NCBI GenBank assembly: GCA_964503885.1
Contig: CAZDCD010000031.1
Span: forward strand, 1-50,054
Direction of reading: 5' to 3'
Length of the DNA: 50,054 nucleotides
DNA from: CAZDCD01 sp964503885
GTDB lineage: Bacteria; Bacteroidota; Bacteroidia; Bacteroidales; UBA10428
The position numbers and the translations under genes were made by a program. This document shows, piece after piece, positions 10,001-18,359 of this stretch (within the stretch, counting starts at the first letter, position 1; each line of letters opens with the position of its first letter). The notes under the pieces were generated by a model, which was not told the origin of the DNA, did no database searches, and worked only from the letters and a program-made list of their open reading frames with translations.

Positions 10001-10555
10001 ATCCAGGTTATTTTTTACGAACAACCAACTGATCCTTATGCAGGTCCCGATCAGCTTCTTGATTTCCGGTTCCAGACCAGTCTTGCTTCCAATCCTCCGC
10101 AAGTGGGATCAGGTACCTGGTCTGTATCAACAGGCGATGCTGAATTTGATGATCCTGCGGATGCCGGTACAACAGTGCGCGGACTCGGTTATGATAACGT
10201 CCTGAAGTGGACTGTTACCAACGGTGTATGCATTCCGGTTTCCGACAGCATGAATATAATTGTAAATCCGCTGAAGATCGTTCACGGGTTCAGTCCAAAT
10301 GCCGATGGCCTTAACGATGGGTTTGCCATAAAAATAGAAAATGCCGAAAAAATTGAAATGACCATTTTCAACCGGCTCGGGCAAAAAGTCTTTGAATCCG
10401 GCGATTATTCCGAAGGTAATTTTTGGAAAGGCAGCAACAACAAGGGTATTGATCTGCCTGAAGGCACCTATTTTTATGTGCTTAAGGTAAAGATCATGAA
10501 TAAGGAACAGGAATTTGTTTTCAAAAGTTATGTTGAACTGGTGCGGAGGAAATGA
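7052..10555 (+). CDS. glycine-rich secreted adhesin-like protein with gliding-motility C-terminal (T9SS) domain
   Basis: This is a roughly 1167-residue exported protein. I chose the GTG at 7052 because it gives a clean signal peptide (MKKIILIPAVLFF, cleavage after SSQS); a TTG at 7043 would add three residues. Residues about 231-388 are extremely glycine-rich, with runs of five to eight Gly. Residues about 446-816 contain four imperfect repeats of about 92 residues, each with an xxDSVC/DTIC-like start, an aromatic YxWQ/FQWLQ strand and an FRRIV-type end, probably Ig-like. Two shorter beta modules follow. The C-terminal 90 residues begin with HGFSPNADGLNDGF and end in GTYFYVLK, the gliding-motility-associated C-terminal domain used as a type B T9SS sorting signal. 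It overlaps the SprF gene by 4 nt, which suggests that protein is its outer-membrane partner. Confidence 0.85.
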   Translation: MKKIILIPAVLFFVIGHSSSQSISGIVNHYLRVSSINGDTVNYYNDAGEEAFFTEGDKVLMIQMTGTTYDLIGGEGNRGEYVGGAGSFISYKNCGSYEILQIAEIFPGTNKILFTANFLNAYDNDEKIQLVKVAEYENATINSTIYAKDWDGDSTGGIAALIVYDTLKMQANIDVGRKGFQGAQPELNFTGLCRSEPDTVNFLPTEFNRAGNKGEGNMTTTFPYTKGVFYNATGGGGGNGLYSGGGGGSNFGSGGLGGRQDMSCGTNHLALGGMLDNSLYSAQKITMGGGGGSGVQGPANLASKGGDGGGIAIIMANVLVINGRKILAKGEDVPSPRVTASGGGGGGGGTILLDVNTYLGSFDSLSVRGGRGGNTYTTGTGGGGGGGVIWHSGLSIPVTKIDTAFGAPGSPQGTPTQGSNGSYGRLFKSLILPLNGFLFNTIKGIDSVCAGQRPGLITGSQPKGGNDIFAYKWQDSTDATTWNTIPGAIQKDFTPDTLYESTHFRRIVTSENANGTITDISKSVEVYVYPAIGNNIVYGNDTICSGNSPLPITGTNEPTGGDGTNYTFQWLQSANGDTYDLAGIETDSYVPLSPGTLTQTMYYSRLVTSAGYCRDTSNMVVVLVAPQITGNNFMTPDTTVCENQNPELAAPVPVYGFGTFTYLWQKSETGSWSDIPGSNTADLFTGPLSRTTLFRRVVHSGDEPLGCVDTSGSKTVNVLPSITNNSIHGTTAYACYNSSKQLTAATPQNGSQGNYAYTWQSSGNLSTWSDISGANSLSYTVPELTTSRYFRRIVFSSATARECSDTSDYIRVLLNQLPTGDIVNSEDTICAGESAWVRFTVSGVHGPWDVTVGNGTVSETKEGIQTAGSDSVLMVFNESQTIQILSIVDDSLCSANIDLTSGQALVEVYEVPQADAGEDNEVCGLQAVLSAQKNIPGSAGNWSVQRGSFDDPSLENATVTMQTYGPASLKWTETNWKCMDSDSIQVIFYEQPTDPYAGPDQLLDFRFQTSLASNPPQVGSGTWSVSTGDAEFDDPADAGTTVRGLGYDNVLKWTVTNGVCIPVSDSMNIIVNPLKIVHGFSPNADGLNDGFAIKIENAEKIEMTIFNRLGQKVFESGDYSEGNFWKGSNNKGIDLPEGTYFYVLKVKIMNKEQEFVFKSYVELVRRK

Positions 10556-11469
10556 ATAGAACCCGTTACATAATCATCATCGTAATGGTATGCTGTGCCG
10601 GTATCTGCCAAAGTCAGGACCGCACCACCCTGAACAGCCAGTATATCTTCAACGGGTTGTTGCTGAATCCGGCATTTGCCGGCAGAAACGAAGTGCTGGC
10701 GATGACCTTTTCACATCGAAGGCAATGGATGGGATTTGAAGGGGCACCGAAAACTTTTGTATTGAGTCTCCATGCACCGCTTAAAAATAAAAAGATCGCC
10801 CTTGGGCTTCTTCTGCAAAGCGAAGATATCGGATTACGGAGTTATAGTAATGTATTTGCCAATTATGCTTACAGAATTGCCCTGGGGAACGGCAAGCTCT
10901 CTATGGGACTAAAGGCGGGGGTGTCGTTCGGCAAATTTGGTCCGATTGACCTGGGCAATGGTGAATATGTTTTTGACGATAAACTGAATAACTATGTTTT
11001 GCCGAATTTCGGACTCGGCATCTATTATTATGCACCCGGTTATTTTGTGGGTCTCTCTGTTCCGCTGATTTTGGGGTATGAAGACGGGGGTGAAGATACA
11101 GGATTGAGGATTTACCATGATTTCAGTACATACAGTTATTACCTGACAGCCGGATATACCTACCCACTGAATGCTGAATGGAAGATCCAGCCCTGCATAA
11201 TGCTGAATTATGAAAAAAGCTATTCATTCACTCCCGATATAAATGTGAATGTGATTTACCGTGATTTTTTTACCGGCGGATTATCCTACCGGCTGAAGGA
11301 AGCATTTATCTTCCTTATAAATTACAGGATCGCTTACCAGACCAGGGTGGGTATTTCGTATGATTTTGGGTTGGGAGAGCTGAGCAATTATCATCATGGT
11401 TCACTGGAGTTCACCGTGCAATATGTGCTCGGGTACAGAGTGAATGCGGCAAATCCCGGAAATTTTTAA
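10552..11469 (+). CDS. PorP/SprF family outer-membrane protein
   Basis: This is a 305-residue PorP/SprF-family beta-barrel protein. It has a signal peptide (cleavage near CQSQD) followed by the family hallmark SQYIFNGLLLNPAFAG and then HRRQWMGFEGAPKTF. Amphipathic strands with alternating aromatics run to the end, including GLRSYSNVFANYAYRI. In Flavobacterium, SprF helps deliver the adhesin SprB to the surface. Paralogues usually sit next to their cargo gene, as here: the start ATG overlaps the adhesin stop (ATGA). The inferred role is outer-membrane anchoring or export of the upstream CTD protein. The cargo link rests on gene order only. Confidence 0.9.
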   Translation: MNRTRYIIIIVMVCCAGICQSQDRTTLNSQYIFNGLLLNPAFAGRNEVLAMTFSHRRQWMGFEGAPKTFVLSLHAPLKNKKIALGLLLQSEDIGLRSYSNVFANYAYRIALGNGKLSMGLKAGVSFGKFGPIDLGNGEYVFDDKLNNYVLPNFGLGIYYYAPGYFVGLSVPLILGYEDGGEDTGLRIYHDFSTYSYYLTAGYTYPLNAEWKIQPCIMLNYEKSYSFTPDINVNVIYRDFFTGGLSYRLKEAFIFLINYRIAYQTRVGISYDFGLGELSNYHHGSLEFTVQYVLGYRVNAANPGNF

Positions 11470-11472
11470 TCT

Positions 11473-12909
11473 ATGAAAATGTCCAGGTTCATCAAAGGCT
11501 GTTTTTGGCTGTCGCTGGTGTATATTTCTGTTCCGTTGACAGCACAGAAATTTTTTCAGGCGACACGCTTGTCAATTTGTACACCGGCCGATGATGAATT
11601 CGGAGCCGTGATGTATAATCACAACCTGGTATTTATCTCCAACCGGAAAAACGACTGGCTGAAAACCACTACCGATCTGAATGACAATTCCCTTACCGAT
11701 ATTTATGAGGCCAGGCAGCGAAGACCGGGAAAATTTGTGAATCCACAGGATTTTTCGAGAGACCTGAACACCCGTTTTTATGAGGGCGCACTTTGTTTCA
11801 GTAAGGACGGTAAAAAAATATATTTTACCAGGACCATTGATGTTACAAAGAAATTCAACGACCTGAGTGGTGATTCAACATATGGCATATTTTCTGCTGA
11901 TCTTATTGACGGAAGCTGGGTGAACATCCAGCCATTCCCTCATAACCGCCTGAATTTCAACGTAGGATTTCCATGCCTTGCCGAAGATGATCAGAAACTC
12001 TATTTTTGTTCCCAGGATCCAAGGGGTGAAGGTGGATTCGATATCTGGGTTTCCGCATGGAGCAATGGCAGGTGGGGAATCCCGAAAAACCTGGGTAAGA
12101 AGATCAATACACCTGAAAATGAGGTATTCCCGTTTTACCATTCATCGGGCAAATTGTATTTTGCCTCAAGAGGGCACAGCAGTTCCAGTGACCTTGATAT
12201 TTACTATTCTGAAATGATCGACGGCGAATGGCAGGAGCCTGTTGCCATGCCGGCGCCGTTCAATTCACGAAACGATGATTTCGGCCTTGTATTTAACGAA
12301 TCGCTCGATACGGCATTTATTACCTCCACCCGCTCGGGTTCAATGGACTTGTTTATGGTGTATTCCACCTTGCCGGTTTTCACCAATTGCCCGGCACAGG
12401 AAGAAAACGACTATTGCTTCATTTTTTATGACGAAGGTGTTATCGACCTGGATACCACATCATTCAGGTATGAGTGGGACCTGGGTGACGGAACAAAAGT
12501 ACGGGCAAAGGAAGCGGAACATTGCTATGCAGAACCCGGAAACTATACGATCTCCCTGAATGTGATCGATACACTTACCAACGAGATAAGCTATAATGAA
12601 GCATCATATGATTTTGCTGTTGAAAAGATCCGGCAGCCATACATCAGCACAGCGGATACTGCCTATATTGATGAAGCCATAAGGTTCAGCGGCGCTGACA
12701 CATACCTGCCCGGGTTTGATATCGGCGGATATTACTGGGACTTCGGAGACGGCCTGAGGGATCAAAAATCATCAGCCACACATACATATAGCAAACCCGG
12801 AATTTATAAGGTTCAGCTTGGGGTGACGAACGTCACTGTAAATGAGAAAACCCTGCCGGAGAAAAAATGCGTTGAGCGTCCGATCGTGATTATTCGACGA
12901 AAGGACTAA
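11473..12909 (+). CDS. exported PD40 (WD40-like) and PKD repeat protein
   Basis: This is a 478-residue exported protein with a signal peptide (cleavage near LTAQK). Residues about 30-300 carry WD40-like PD40 beta-propeller repeats (for example KIYFTRTIDV, KLYFCSQDPRGEGGFDIW, KLYFASRG). Two PKD domains follow, at about 315-390 (YEWDLGDG) and 393-478 (YYWDFGDG). It resembles T9SS-associated PorE-like proteins in the propeller, but it lacks the OmpA-like peptidoglycan-binding domain and ends right after the second PKD domain. It starts 3 nt after sprF, so it is very likely cotranscribed. It may act as a periplasmic or surface scaffold for the SprF/adhesin pair; this is inference. Confidence 0.82.
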   Translation: MKMSRFIKGCFWLSLVYISVPLTAQKFFQATRLSICTPADDEFGAVMYNHNLVFISNRKNDWLKTTTDLNDNSLTDIYEARQRRPGKFVNPQDFSRDLNTRFYEGALCFSKDGKKIYFTRTIDVTKKFNDLSGDSTYGIFSADLIDGSWVNIQPFPHNRLNFNVGFPCLAEDDQKLYFCSQDPRGEGGFDIWVSAWSNGRWGIPKNLGKKINTPENEVFPFYHSSGKLYFASRGHSSSSDLDIYYSEMIDGEWQEPVAMPAPFNSRNDDFGLVFNESLDTAFITSTRSGSMDLFMVYSTLPVFTNCPAQEENDYCFIFYDEGVIDLDTTSFRYEWDLGDGTKVRAKEAEHCYAEPGNYTISLNVIDTLTNEISYNEASYDFAVEKIRQPYISTADTAYIDEAIRFSGADTYLPGFDIGGYYWDFGDGLRDQKSSATHTYSKPGIYKVQLGVTNVTVNEKTLPEKKCVERPIVIIRRKD

Positions 12910-12975
12910 ATAATTTGATAAAAACCATGTAAATAGATAAACTTTGGTTGGTAATTTGCGTAAATGAATGAATAG

Positions 12976-13971
12976 ATGAATCAGGCACCAAAATTTAGAC
13001 ACATGGAACGATTTACAGCTCTGTTGGGAATATTATTGTGTATTGTTGTTTATTCCAAAGGCCAACCGGTACCCGCAGGAGATGAGAACATACCCTATCT
13101 GATGACTTTCGGTCCCAAGGCAGAACGATCATGGGGGGACGACGATTTTTCACAGACTTTTTTCTTCCTTATTCCAAAAGCCAACACCGAACCTATATTT
13201 ATTCGCGTTTATGATCCGGATATCGGAGGAAATACTGATGAAATAAACGGGATATGGGACACGCGTACTGTTTATTCAGTATATGGCGGAAAAGAATGTT
13301 ATACAAGCAAGGATGCACAGGAAACGCAGCCGACAGGCAATTATAAAAGCGGCAACCTCCTCGCGTCAAAAACATTCGGAGAAAATGCACAATACGATCG
13401 GCAATGGTACACATTCGGGCCTTTTAATCCTACCGAAGGTGAGTATGTGGCCAAGTTCGACGGTTACATTTTCAAAGTTATTGCCGACGGAATCGCCGGA
13501 GACGACGGGAACCTTTACAGGTATTACCTGAGTACCAAATACGATGAAAACAAGCCTGTGGAAGGAGCCAATGCTTTTGCCTTCGAATATTCATTCAGAA
13601 TGCATGACGATCCGAATGAAGTATCACATATATATCCATTTGTCGACGACCGAACAATTACCGTAAAGCTTTCGAATTTCGATTGGGATGACGACGGTTT
13701 TATCCGCACAGTTTCCGTAGCGAGGAGAGGCCAGACTAGCCCGGTTTCTAAAGAAGACGAATGGGTAGAGGATGAATTCAAGATCATGGATGAGGAACAC
13801 AATAAGTCGCTCGATATCCAATTTATTAAGAAAAAAACACCGGCAGTAAAAAATAACAACGTTGTTGTAAATGTCAGGAACCAATATGGTGAACTATTGC
13901 CATTCTATGTGATTCCGATTGGTGGTGTTCCCAAATACAACCCGTCTATTGCAGTCAGAAAACCCAAATAA
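12976..13971 (+). CDS. exported protein of unknown function
   Basis: This is a 331-residue protein that I do not recognise. It starts with a signal peptide, best seen from an internal ATG at 13003 (MERFTALLGILLCIVVYSKG); the ATG at 12976 adds nine residues, and either start is possible. The mature part is acidic and aromatic-rich with no membrane segment or cysteine cluster. Motifs include GPKAERSWGDDDFSQTFFF, YDPDIGGNTDEINGIWDTR and a C-terminal VVVNVRNQYGELLPFY that looks like an Ig-like strand pair. It lies 66 nt after the PKD gene and 23 nt before the propeller phosphatase, so it may be a secreted partner or ligand-binding subunit of that receptor. Its family should be determined by structure prediction. 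Confidence 0.7.
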   Translation: MNQAPKFRHMERFTALLGILLCIVVYSKGQPVPAGDENIPYLMTFGPKAERSWGDDDFSQTFFFLIPKANTEPIFIRVYDPDIGGNTDEINGIWDTRTVYSVYGGKECYTSKDAQETQPTGNYKSGNLLASKTFGENAQYDRQWYTFGPFNPTEGEYVAKFDGYIFKVIADGIAGDDGNLYRYYLSTKYDENKPVEGANAFAFEYSFRMHDDPNEVSHIYPFVDDRTITVKLSNFDWDDDGFIRTVSVARRGQTSPVSKEDEWVEDEFKIMDEEHNKSLDIQFIKKKTPAVKNNNVVVNVRNQYGELLPFYVIPIGGVPKYNPSIAVRKPK

Positions 13972-13994
13972 ATTATGACCTAAACAAAACTGCT

Positions 13995-16900
13995 ATGCAT
14001 AAACCTCAAAACCGAAAACACGTTCTTTTTGTATTTATTCTTCTTGCATGCCTGATCAATCCCGGTTATGCCCAGAATTTTAAATTTAAAAAATTTGGTG
14101 TGCAACAGGGAATTTGTCATCCTTTTGTATATACCATTAACCAGGATAAGAACGGATTTATTTGGATAGGTACCGGCGAAGGCCTCTGCCAGTTCAACGG
14201 ATTTGACTTCAATTCCGGGGTGGTGAACGATTCCCTGGTAAAAGACGTGGTCATTTCGAGTTATAAAGATTCCGGTGAAAACTTGTGGTTCGGATTTCAG
14301 AACGGCACCATGTGCAGATACGACGGCAATACATTTAATGTATCCGAGGTCAGCGACGAAATAAAAAGTTCCATAAACGGATTTGCCGAGACGGCCGATG
14401 GCAAGATTTTTGCCGCATCAATGAACGACGGGATTGTTGTTATTGAAAACAATCGTGAAATATACAGGTATACCAATGAACTCAAAAATCATCTGATCTC
14501 GGCAATCAACTGCTTTGAAAACCTGCTGCTGGTCGGTTCACAGAACGGTCTGGAGGTCTACGATATTTCGACCCTGAAATCGGAACCGGTAAAAGTGCTG
14601 TCGGTTGACGAACTTTCATTTATTAAAATTCAGCAAATAACAAAAGCTAAGGATGGGAAAGGATTCTGGCTGGCCACTGAAGATGCCGGCGTATATCATC
14701 TGGTACTGAATAAAGATTACACCTACCTGATTGAAAAGATCGGTAACGGGAATGAAATAGGCAATCTGAACGTGCAATCGGTTTTGGAGGACTCTGAATC
14801 AAACCTGTGGCTGAGCACACTCAGAAGCGGTGCCTTCAAAATAAGCAATCCGCTCAGGCCCGGTAACAAATCAGGGATCATCAGTTACAACAAAACAAAC
14901 GGACTTCCCAGCGATTTTATTAAACAGGTATTTGAGGACCGCGAAGGAAATATCTGGGTTGCAACCTATGGTGAAGGACTGGCCATGCTGATGAATGAAG
15001 CCTTTGCTTTTTATTCATATCCTCTGGAGGGTATAAACAACATCATTACATCGGTTGCCAGGCAGGATAGCTTTTTATGGCTTGGCGGCGAGGCAGGTTT
15101 GCTGAGAACGGATGTAAGGTCACCTGGTAACAAGTCATCATTCAGATTAATTAAAGGCCTTCCCCAGGATAAAGTTACCGCGTTGCATTACGACCATGTA
15201 AAGATGTTATGGATCGGTACTAGCCGGAACGGACTATTCCGCCTGGATACAAAAACCACAGGCGTATCAAGATTCAATTATGGTGCAGCCTCACTGGGAC
15301 GATCGGTGAATTCACTTGCGGGAAACCATACCCTTATCTATGCGGCCACCAACGACGGCATTTACTATTTCAACCTTATGGACAATAAAACAATACATTA
15401 TACCACCAATACCGGCCTGCCTCATAACGATGTAAAGAATGTATTCCTCGACAATGAAAATAACCTTCTGTACGCTACGCGTTCAAACGGCATCGAGGGA
15501 ATCAATGTCATCGGTGAACTGAACCAGGTTTACAACGCCGGTGATTTCGAACTCGAATTCAATTCCATTACACAGGATGTACATGGCAACATCTGGGCTT
15601 CAACATATGGCTCGGGAGTTTTTTGCTTTAATCAGGATAGTATTATTAATTTAACTGTAGCTTCCGGACTGAAATCAGATTATTGCTACAGCATCATCGC
15701 TTCCGATTCGGAAGATGTTTGGGTAGGTCACCGTCTGGGTATCTCAAGGGTAAACATCAACACCTATGGGATCGATATCTTCGATATGGAAAAAGGCATT
15801 ATGGGCGACTGCAATCCGAACGCTGCCTATAAAGATTCACAGGGTATCCTGTATTTCGGTACCACCGAAGGCCTTATTACCTATGACCCGTCAAAAGACA
15901 AGAAAATCACGGTCGCGCCAAAAACAAATATCTCAAAAGTGCTGATCAATGATAAACCCGTTGATTTTCACGGTGGGATTACCCTGCCTTTTTCAAGGTA
16001 TAAGATCCGTATTGAATATATCGGACTGAATTACCGCGCGCCTGAATCGGTAAAGTACCAATACAAGCTTGAAGGCTATGATCCTGAATGGTCGGATATC
16101 ACCAATCTGAACTTTGTCATTTACCCGAGGGTTCAGGATGGAAAATATACCTTCCTGCTCAGATCGTTTAACAAAAACGGATTGAGTGAGGAAACTCCTG
16201 TTGCGTTTCAGCTTAGGATAAAACTGCCGTTCTATAAAACCTGGTGGTTTATCCTGCTTTCGACAGGTATTCTTGTCATTGCTGTCTGGTTGATCATCAA
16301 AGTAAGGGAAAGGAAACAGAAACAGCTTCAGGAATTTCTTGAAAAAAGCCTTGCCGAAAGAACGCGTGAAGTGGTCGAACAGAAAGAAGAGATCGAAGTA
16401 AAGAACAGGGATATCACCGACAGCATAAATTATGCACAACGTATCCAGGCCAGTATCCTGCCCCCGATAAAAAGACTTCAGAAGAATTTTGACGGAGCTT
16501 TTGTTTTCTACCAGCCGCGTGATATTGTCAGTGGTGATTTCTACTGGTATGATAAGATCTCGGATACGAAATTCATTATCGTATGCGCTGATTCAACAGG
16601 ACACGGTGTGCCCGGAGCTTTTATGTCGATGATCGGTACCACACTGATCAAAGATATCTGTTCAAGAGAAGATACCCGTTCGCCATCAGATATTCTGAGA
16701 AGCCTGGATGTAGAGCTGAGGAACACCCTGAACCAGAACGTGGAAGCAGAAAAATCGAACGACGGTATGGATATTATCGTATGCGAGATTGACCTGAAAT
16801 CGAATTATGTCAGGTATGCTTCAGCCATGCGTCCGATGATCATTTATAAAGATGGTGAGGAATTTTATGTAAAGGGCAGCCGTAGCTCTGTGGGTGGACA

Positions 16901-17168
16901 TTATGATAAGTCGGAAAAAAATTTTCAGGACGAAGGGATCCAGCTCAGCAAAGGCGATCTGATCTATATGTTCTCCGACGGTTATCCCGATCAGTTTGGC
17001 GGACCTATCGGAAAGAAATTCAAAATGGTAAGGCTGAAAAACCTTCTCCAGGATATCCACCAGAAACCCATGGAAGAGCAATATAATTATGTGAAAAGTA
17101 CATTCAACCTCTGGAAAGAAGAGTATCCCCAGGTGGACGATGTGCTGTTTATGGGGATTAAGCTGTAG
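13995..17168 (+). CDS. two-component-propeller / Y_Y_Y / SpoIIE (PP2C-like) phosphatase receptor
   Basis: This is a 1057-residue membrane receptor. It has a signal peptide (cleavage near GYAQN), then about twelve to fourteen Reg_prop-type propeller repeats with motifs such as GFIWIGTGEGLCQFNG and GNIWVATYGEGLAM (residues about 30-660). A Y_Y_Y domain follows (about 665-745; YKLEGYDPEWSD), then one membrane helix (about 750-770) and a cytoplasmic coiled coil (about 770-810). The SpoIIE/PP2C-like serine phosphatase domain (about 810-1057) keeps its metal-binding acidic motifs: VSGDFYWYD, CADSTGHGVPGAF, NDGMDII and MFSDGYPDQFGG. Hybrid two-component sensors use the same periplasmic part; here the output is a phosphatase. 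The likely substrate would be an anti-sigma or STAS-type phosphoprotein, but none is encoded nearby. Confidence 0.9.
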   Translation: MHKPQNRKHVLFVFILLACLINPGYAQNFKFKKFGVQQGICHPFVYTINQDKNGFIWIGTGEGLCQFNGFDFNSGVVNDSLVKDVVISSYKDSGENLWFGFQNGTMCRYDGNTFNVSEVSDEIKSSINGFAETADGKIFAASMNDGIVVIENNREIYRYTNELKNHLISAINCFENLLLVGSQNGLEVYDISTLKSEPVKVLSVDELSFIKIQQITKAKDGKGFWLATEDAGVYHLVLNKDYTYLIEKIGNGNEIGNLNVQSVLEDSESNLWLSTLRSGAFKISNPLRPGNKSGIISYNKTNGLPSDFIKQVFEDREGNIWVATYGEGLAMLMNEAFAFYSYPLEGINNIITSVARQDSFLWLGGEAGLLRTDVRSPGNKSSFRLIKGLPQDKVTALHYDHVKMLWIGTSRNGLFRLDTKTTGVSRFNYGAASLGRSVNSLAGNHTLIYAATNDGIYYFNLMDNKTIHYTTNTGLPHNDVKNVFLDNENNLLYATRSNGIEGINVIGELNQVYNAGDFELEFNSITQDVHGNIWASTYGSGVFCFNQDSIINLTVASGLKSDYCYSIIASDSEDVWVGHRLGISRVNINTYGIDIFDMEKGIMGDCNPNAAYKDSQGILYFGTTEGLITYDPSKDKKITVAPKTNISKVLINDKPVDFHGGITLPFSRYKIRIEYIGLNYRAPESVKYQYKLEGYDPEWSDITNLNFVIYPRVQDGKYTFLLRSFNKNGLSEETPVAFQLRIKLPFYKTWWFILLSTGILVIAVWLIIKVRERKQKQLQEFLEKSLAERTREVVEQKEEIEVKNRDITDSINYAQRIQASILPPIKRLQKNFDGAFVFYQPRDIVSGDFYWYDKISDTKFIIVCADSTGHGVPGAFMSMIGTTLIKDICSREDTRSPSDILRSLDVELRNTLNQNVEAEKSNDGMDIIVCEIDLKSNYVRYASAMRPMIIYKDGEEFYVKGSRSSVGGHYDKSEKNFQDEGIQLSKGDLIYMFSDGYPDQFGGPIGKKFKMVRLKNLLQDIHQKPMEEQYNYVKSTFNLWKEEYPQVDDVLFMGIKL

Positions 17169-17372
17169 GGGGATCACGCCGGATTTACTTTGCCTAAATA
17201 GAGCTATCTTTTATCATGTGTCGTTCGCCACTCCTCTCTCGTTACTGGATTTCGGAGCGAAGCGGAAATCCCGGCCACAAAATCGGGACTAGATTCCAAA
17301 ACCCGAACACAAAACCTACCTGCCCTGTCTGCCGACAGTCAGGCGGCAGGCAGGCCCGAAACACGAAACAAC
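17169..17372. other. intergenic region between convergent genes
   Basis: This 204-bp gap separates the SpoIIE receptor and the pseudouridine synthase, which converge. It holds two palindromic elements, a stem with arms GGATTTC/GAAATCC at 17247-17271 and the GC-rich element at 17315-17354. I see no coding sequence in it. Confidence 0.5.
17315..17354. repeat. REP-like nested palindrome
   Basis: An outer inverted pair CCTGCC/GGCAGG (17319-17324 and 17345-17350) encloses an inner hairpin CTGTC-TGCC-GACAG (17325-17338). A shorter element with the same CCTGCC/GGCAGG arms occurs at 41637-41652. Such GC-rich palindromes between convergent genes can act as terminators or as dispersed REP elements. 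Confidence 0.5.
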
Positions 17373-18245
17373 CTATTTATACGCATTCATCTTCAATATA
17401 CGAACCTCACTGTCGGTAAGAAACCGCCACCTGCCCCGGGTCAATCCCTTTTTCGTAAGACCGGCAAAATATACACGATCGAGTTTTACGATCCTGTAGC
17501 CGAGTGATTCAAATATTCTTCGTACAATCCTGTTTCTTCCGGAATGGATCTCAATGCCCAGCTGTTTTTTATCGGCCGGATCAGCATAATCTATGGCATC
17601 TGCTTTTATGGTTCCGTCTTCCAGCATAATTCCGCTGGCGATTTTTTCGAGATCCGAGGATTTTAATGCTTTATTCAGGGTGACATGGTAAATTTTCAGC
17701 TTTTCAAATTTCGGATGGGTCAGCCGCTTTGTCAGTTCCCCGTCATTGGTCAGCAGCAATACACCTGTGGTTGTCCTGTCGAGTCGTCCTACAGGGTATA
17801 TCCTTTCCCTGCATGCATGCCTGACCAGTTCAAGCACCGTTTTTTTTGCATGTGGATCTTCAACTGTGGTCACATAATCCTTGGGTTTATTGAGCAGCAG
17901 ATACACCTTTTTTTCTTCCCTGATCTTCTCTCCGTTGTATTTCACCACATCTCTGGTACCGATTTTAACACCGAGTTCGGTCACTGCTTTGCCATTAACC
18001 GTTATAAGACCTGCCTTTATGAATTCATCTGCCTGCCTTCGCGAGCATAATCCTGTGCTGGCTATATACCTGTTGAGCCTGATCATATCATCCCCCTTTG
18101 CTGTTTTGACGGGATGTCCGGCAGTTTTTGCCTTATTCGGTGTTTTGCGCTTGGCCGGCTTTAACATGCTTTCGGAGATATTCTTTGAGCCTCTTTTTTT
18201 AGTACGTAAACCCTTGGATTTTCTATTGCCTGATGCTATTGCCAT
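17373..18245 (-). CDS. 23S rRNA pseudouridine synthase of the RluB/RsuA family
   Basis: This is a 290-residue pseudouridine synthase. An N-terminal Lys/Arg-rich tail of about 52 residues is followed by an S4 RNA-binding domain (about 53-110; LNRYIASTGLCSRRQADEFI). The RsuA/RluB catalytic domain comes next, with the aspartate motif GRLDRTTTGVLLLTNDGEL and the C-terminal GRNRIVRRIFESLGY motif. The family modifies uridines in 23S rRNA (RluB at 2605 in E. coli) or, in RluE/RluF/RsuA relatives, other sites; the exact target is not certain. The basic extension is common in Bacteroidota members and may add RNA contacts. It is divergent from glmM, with 114 nt between starts. Confidence 0.92.
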   Translation of the reverse strand: MAIASGNRKSKGLRTKKRGSKNISESMLKPAKRKTPNKAKTAGHPVKTAKGDDMIRLNRYIASTGLCSRRQADEFIKAGLITVNGKAVTELGVKIGTRDVVKYNGEKIREEKKVYLLLNKPKDYVTTVEDPHAKKTVLELVRHACRERIYPVGRLDRTTTGVLLLTNDGELTKRLTHPKFEKLKIYHVTLNKALKSSDLEKIASGIMLEDGTIKADAIDYADPADKKQLGIEIHSGRNRIVRRIFESLGYRIVKLDRVYFAGLTKKGLTRGRWRFLTDSEVRILKMNAYK

Positions 18246-18253
18246 TAGATAAA

Positions 18254-18284
18254 TTGCTTTAAAAATTAAAGAATGATAATTTTG
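18254..18284 (+). promoter_or_regulatory. promoter of glmM
   Basis: TTG at 18254-18256, a 20-nt spacer and TAATTTTG at 18277-18284 match the Bacteroidota -33/-7 promoter consensus. Transcription would start near 18290, giving a leader of about 70 nt before the glmM ATG. Confidence 0.5.
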
Positions 18285-18359
18285 GGGAAGGAGAAGAAAT
18301 TTTCTATAAATTTAAGAAAATAAAAAATAGGATTCCAGCAATTTAAATTCAAATAACAC

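Noticed and set aside
17216..17419. 67-residue frame in the 17169-17372 gap
   Set aside because: It reads through the palindromic elements and overlaps the pseudouridine synthase end; no plausible protein features.
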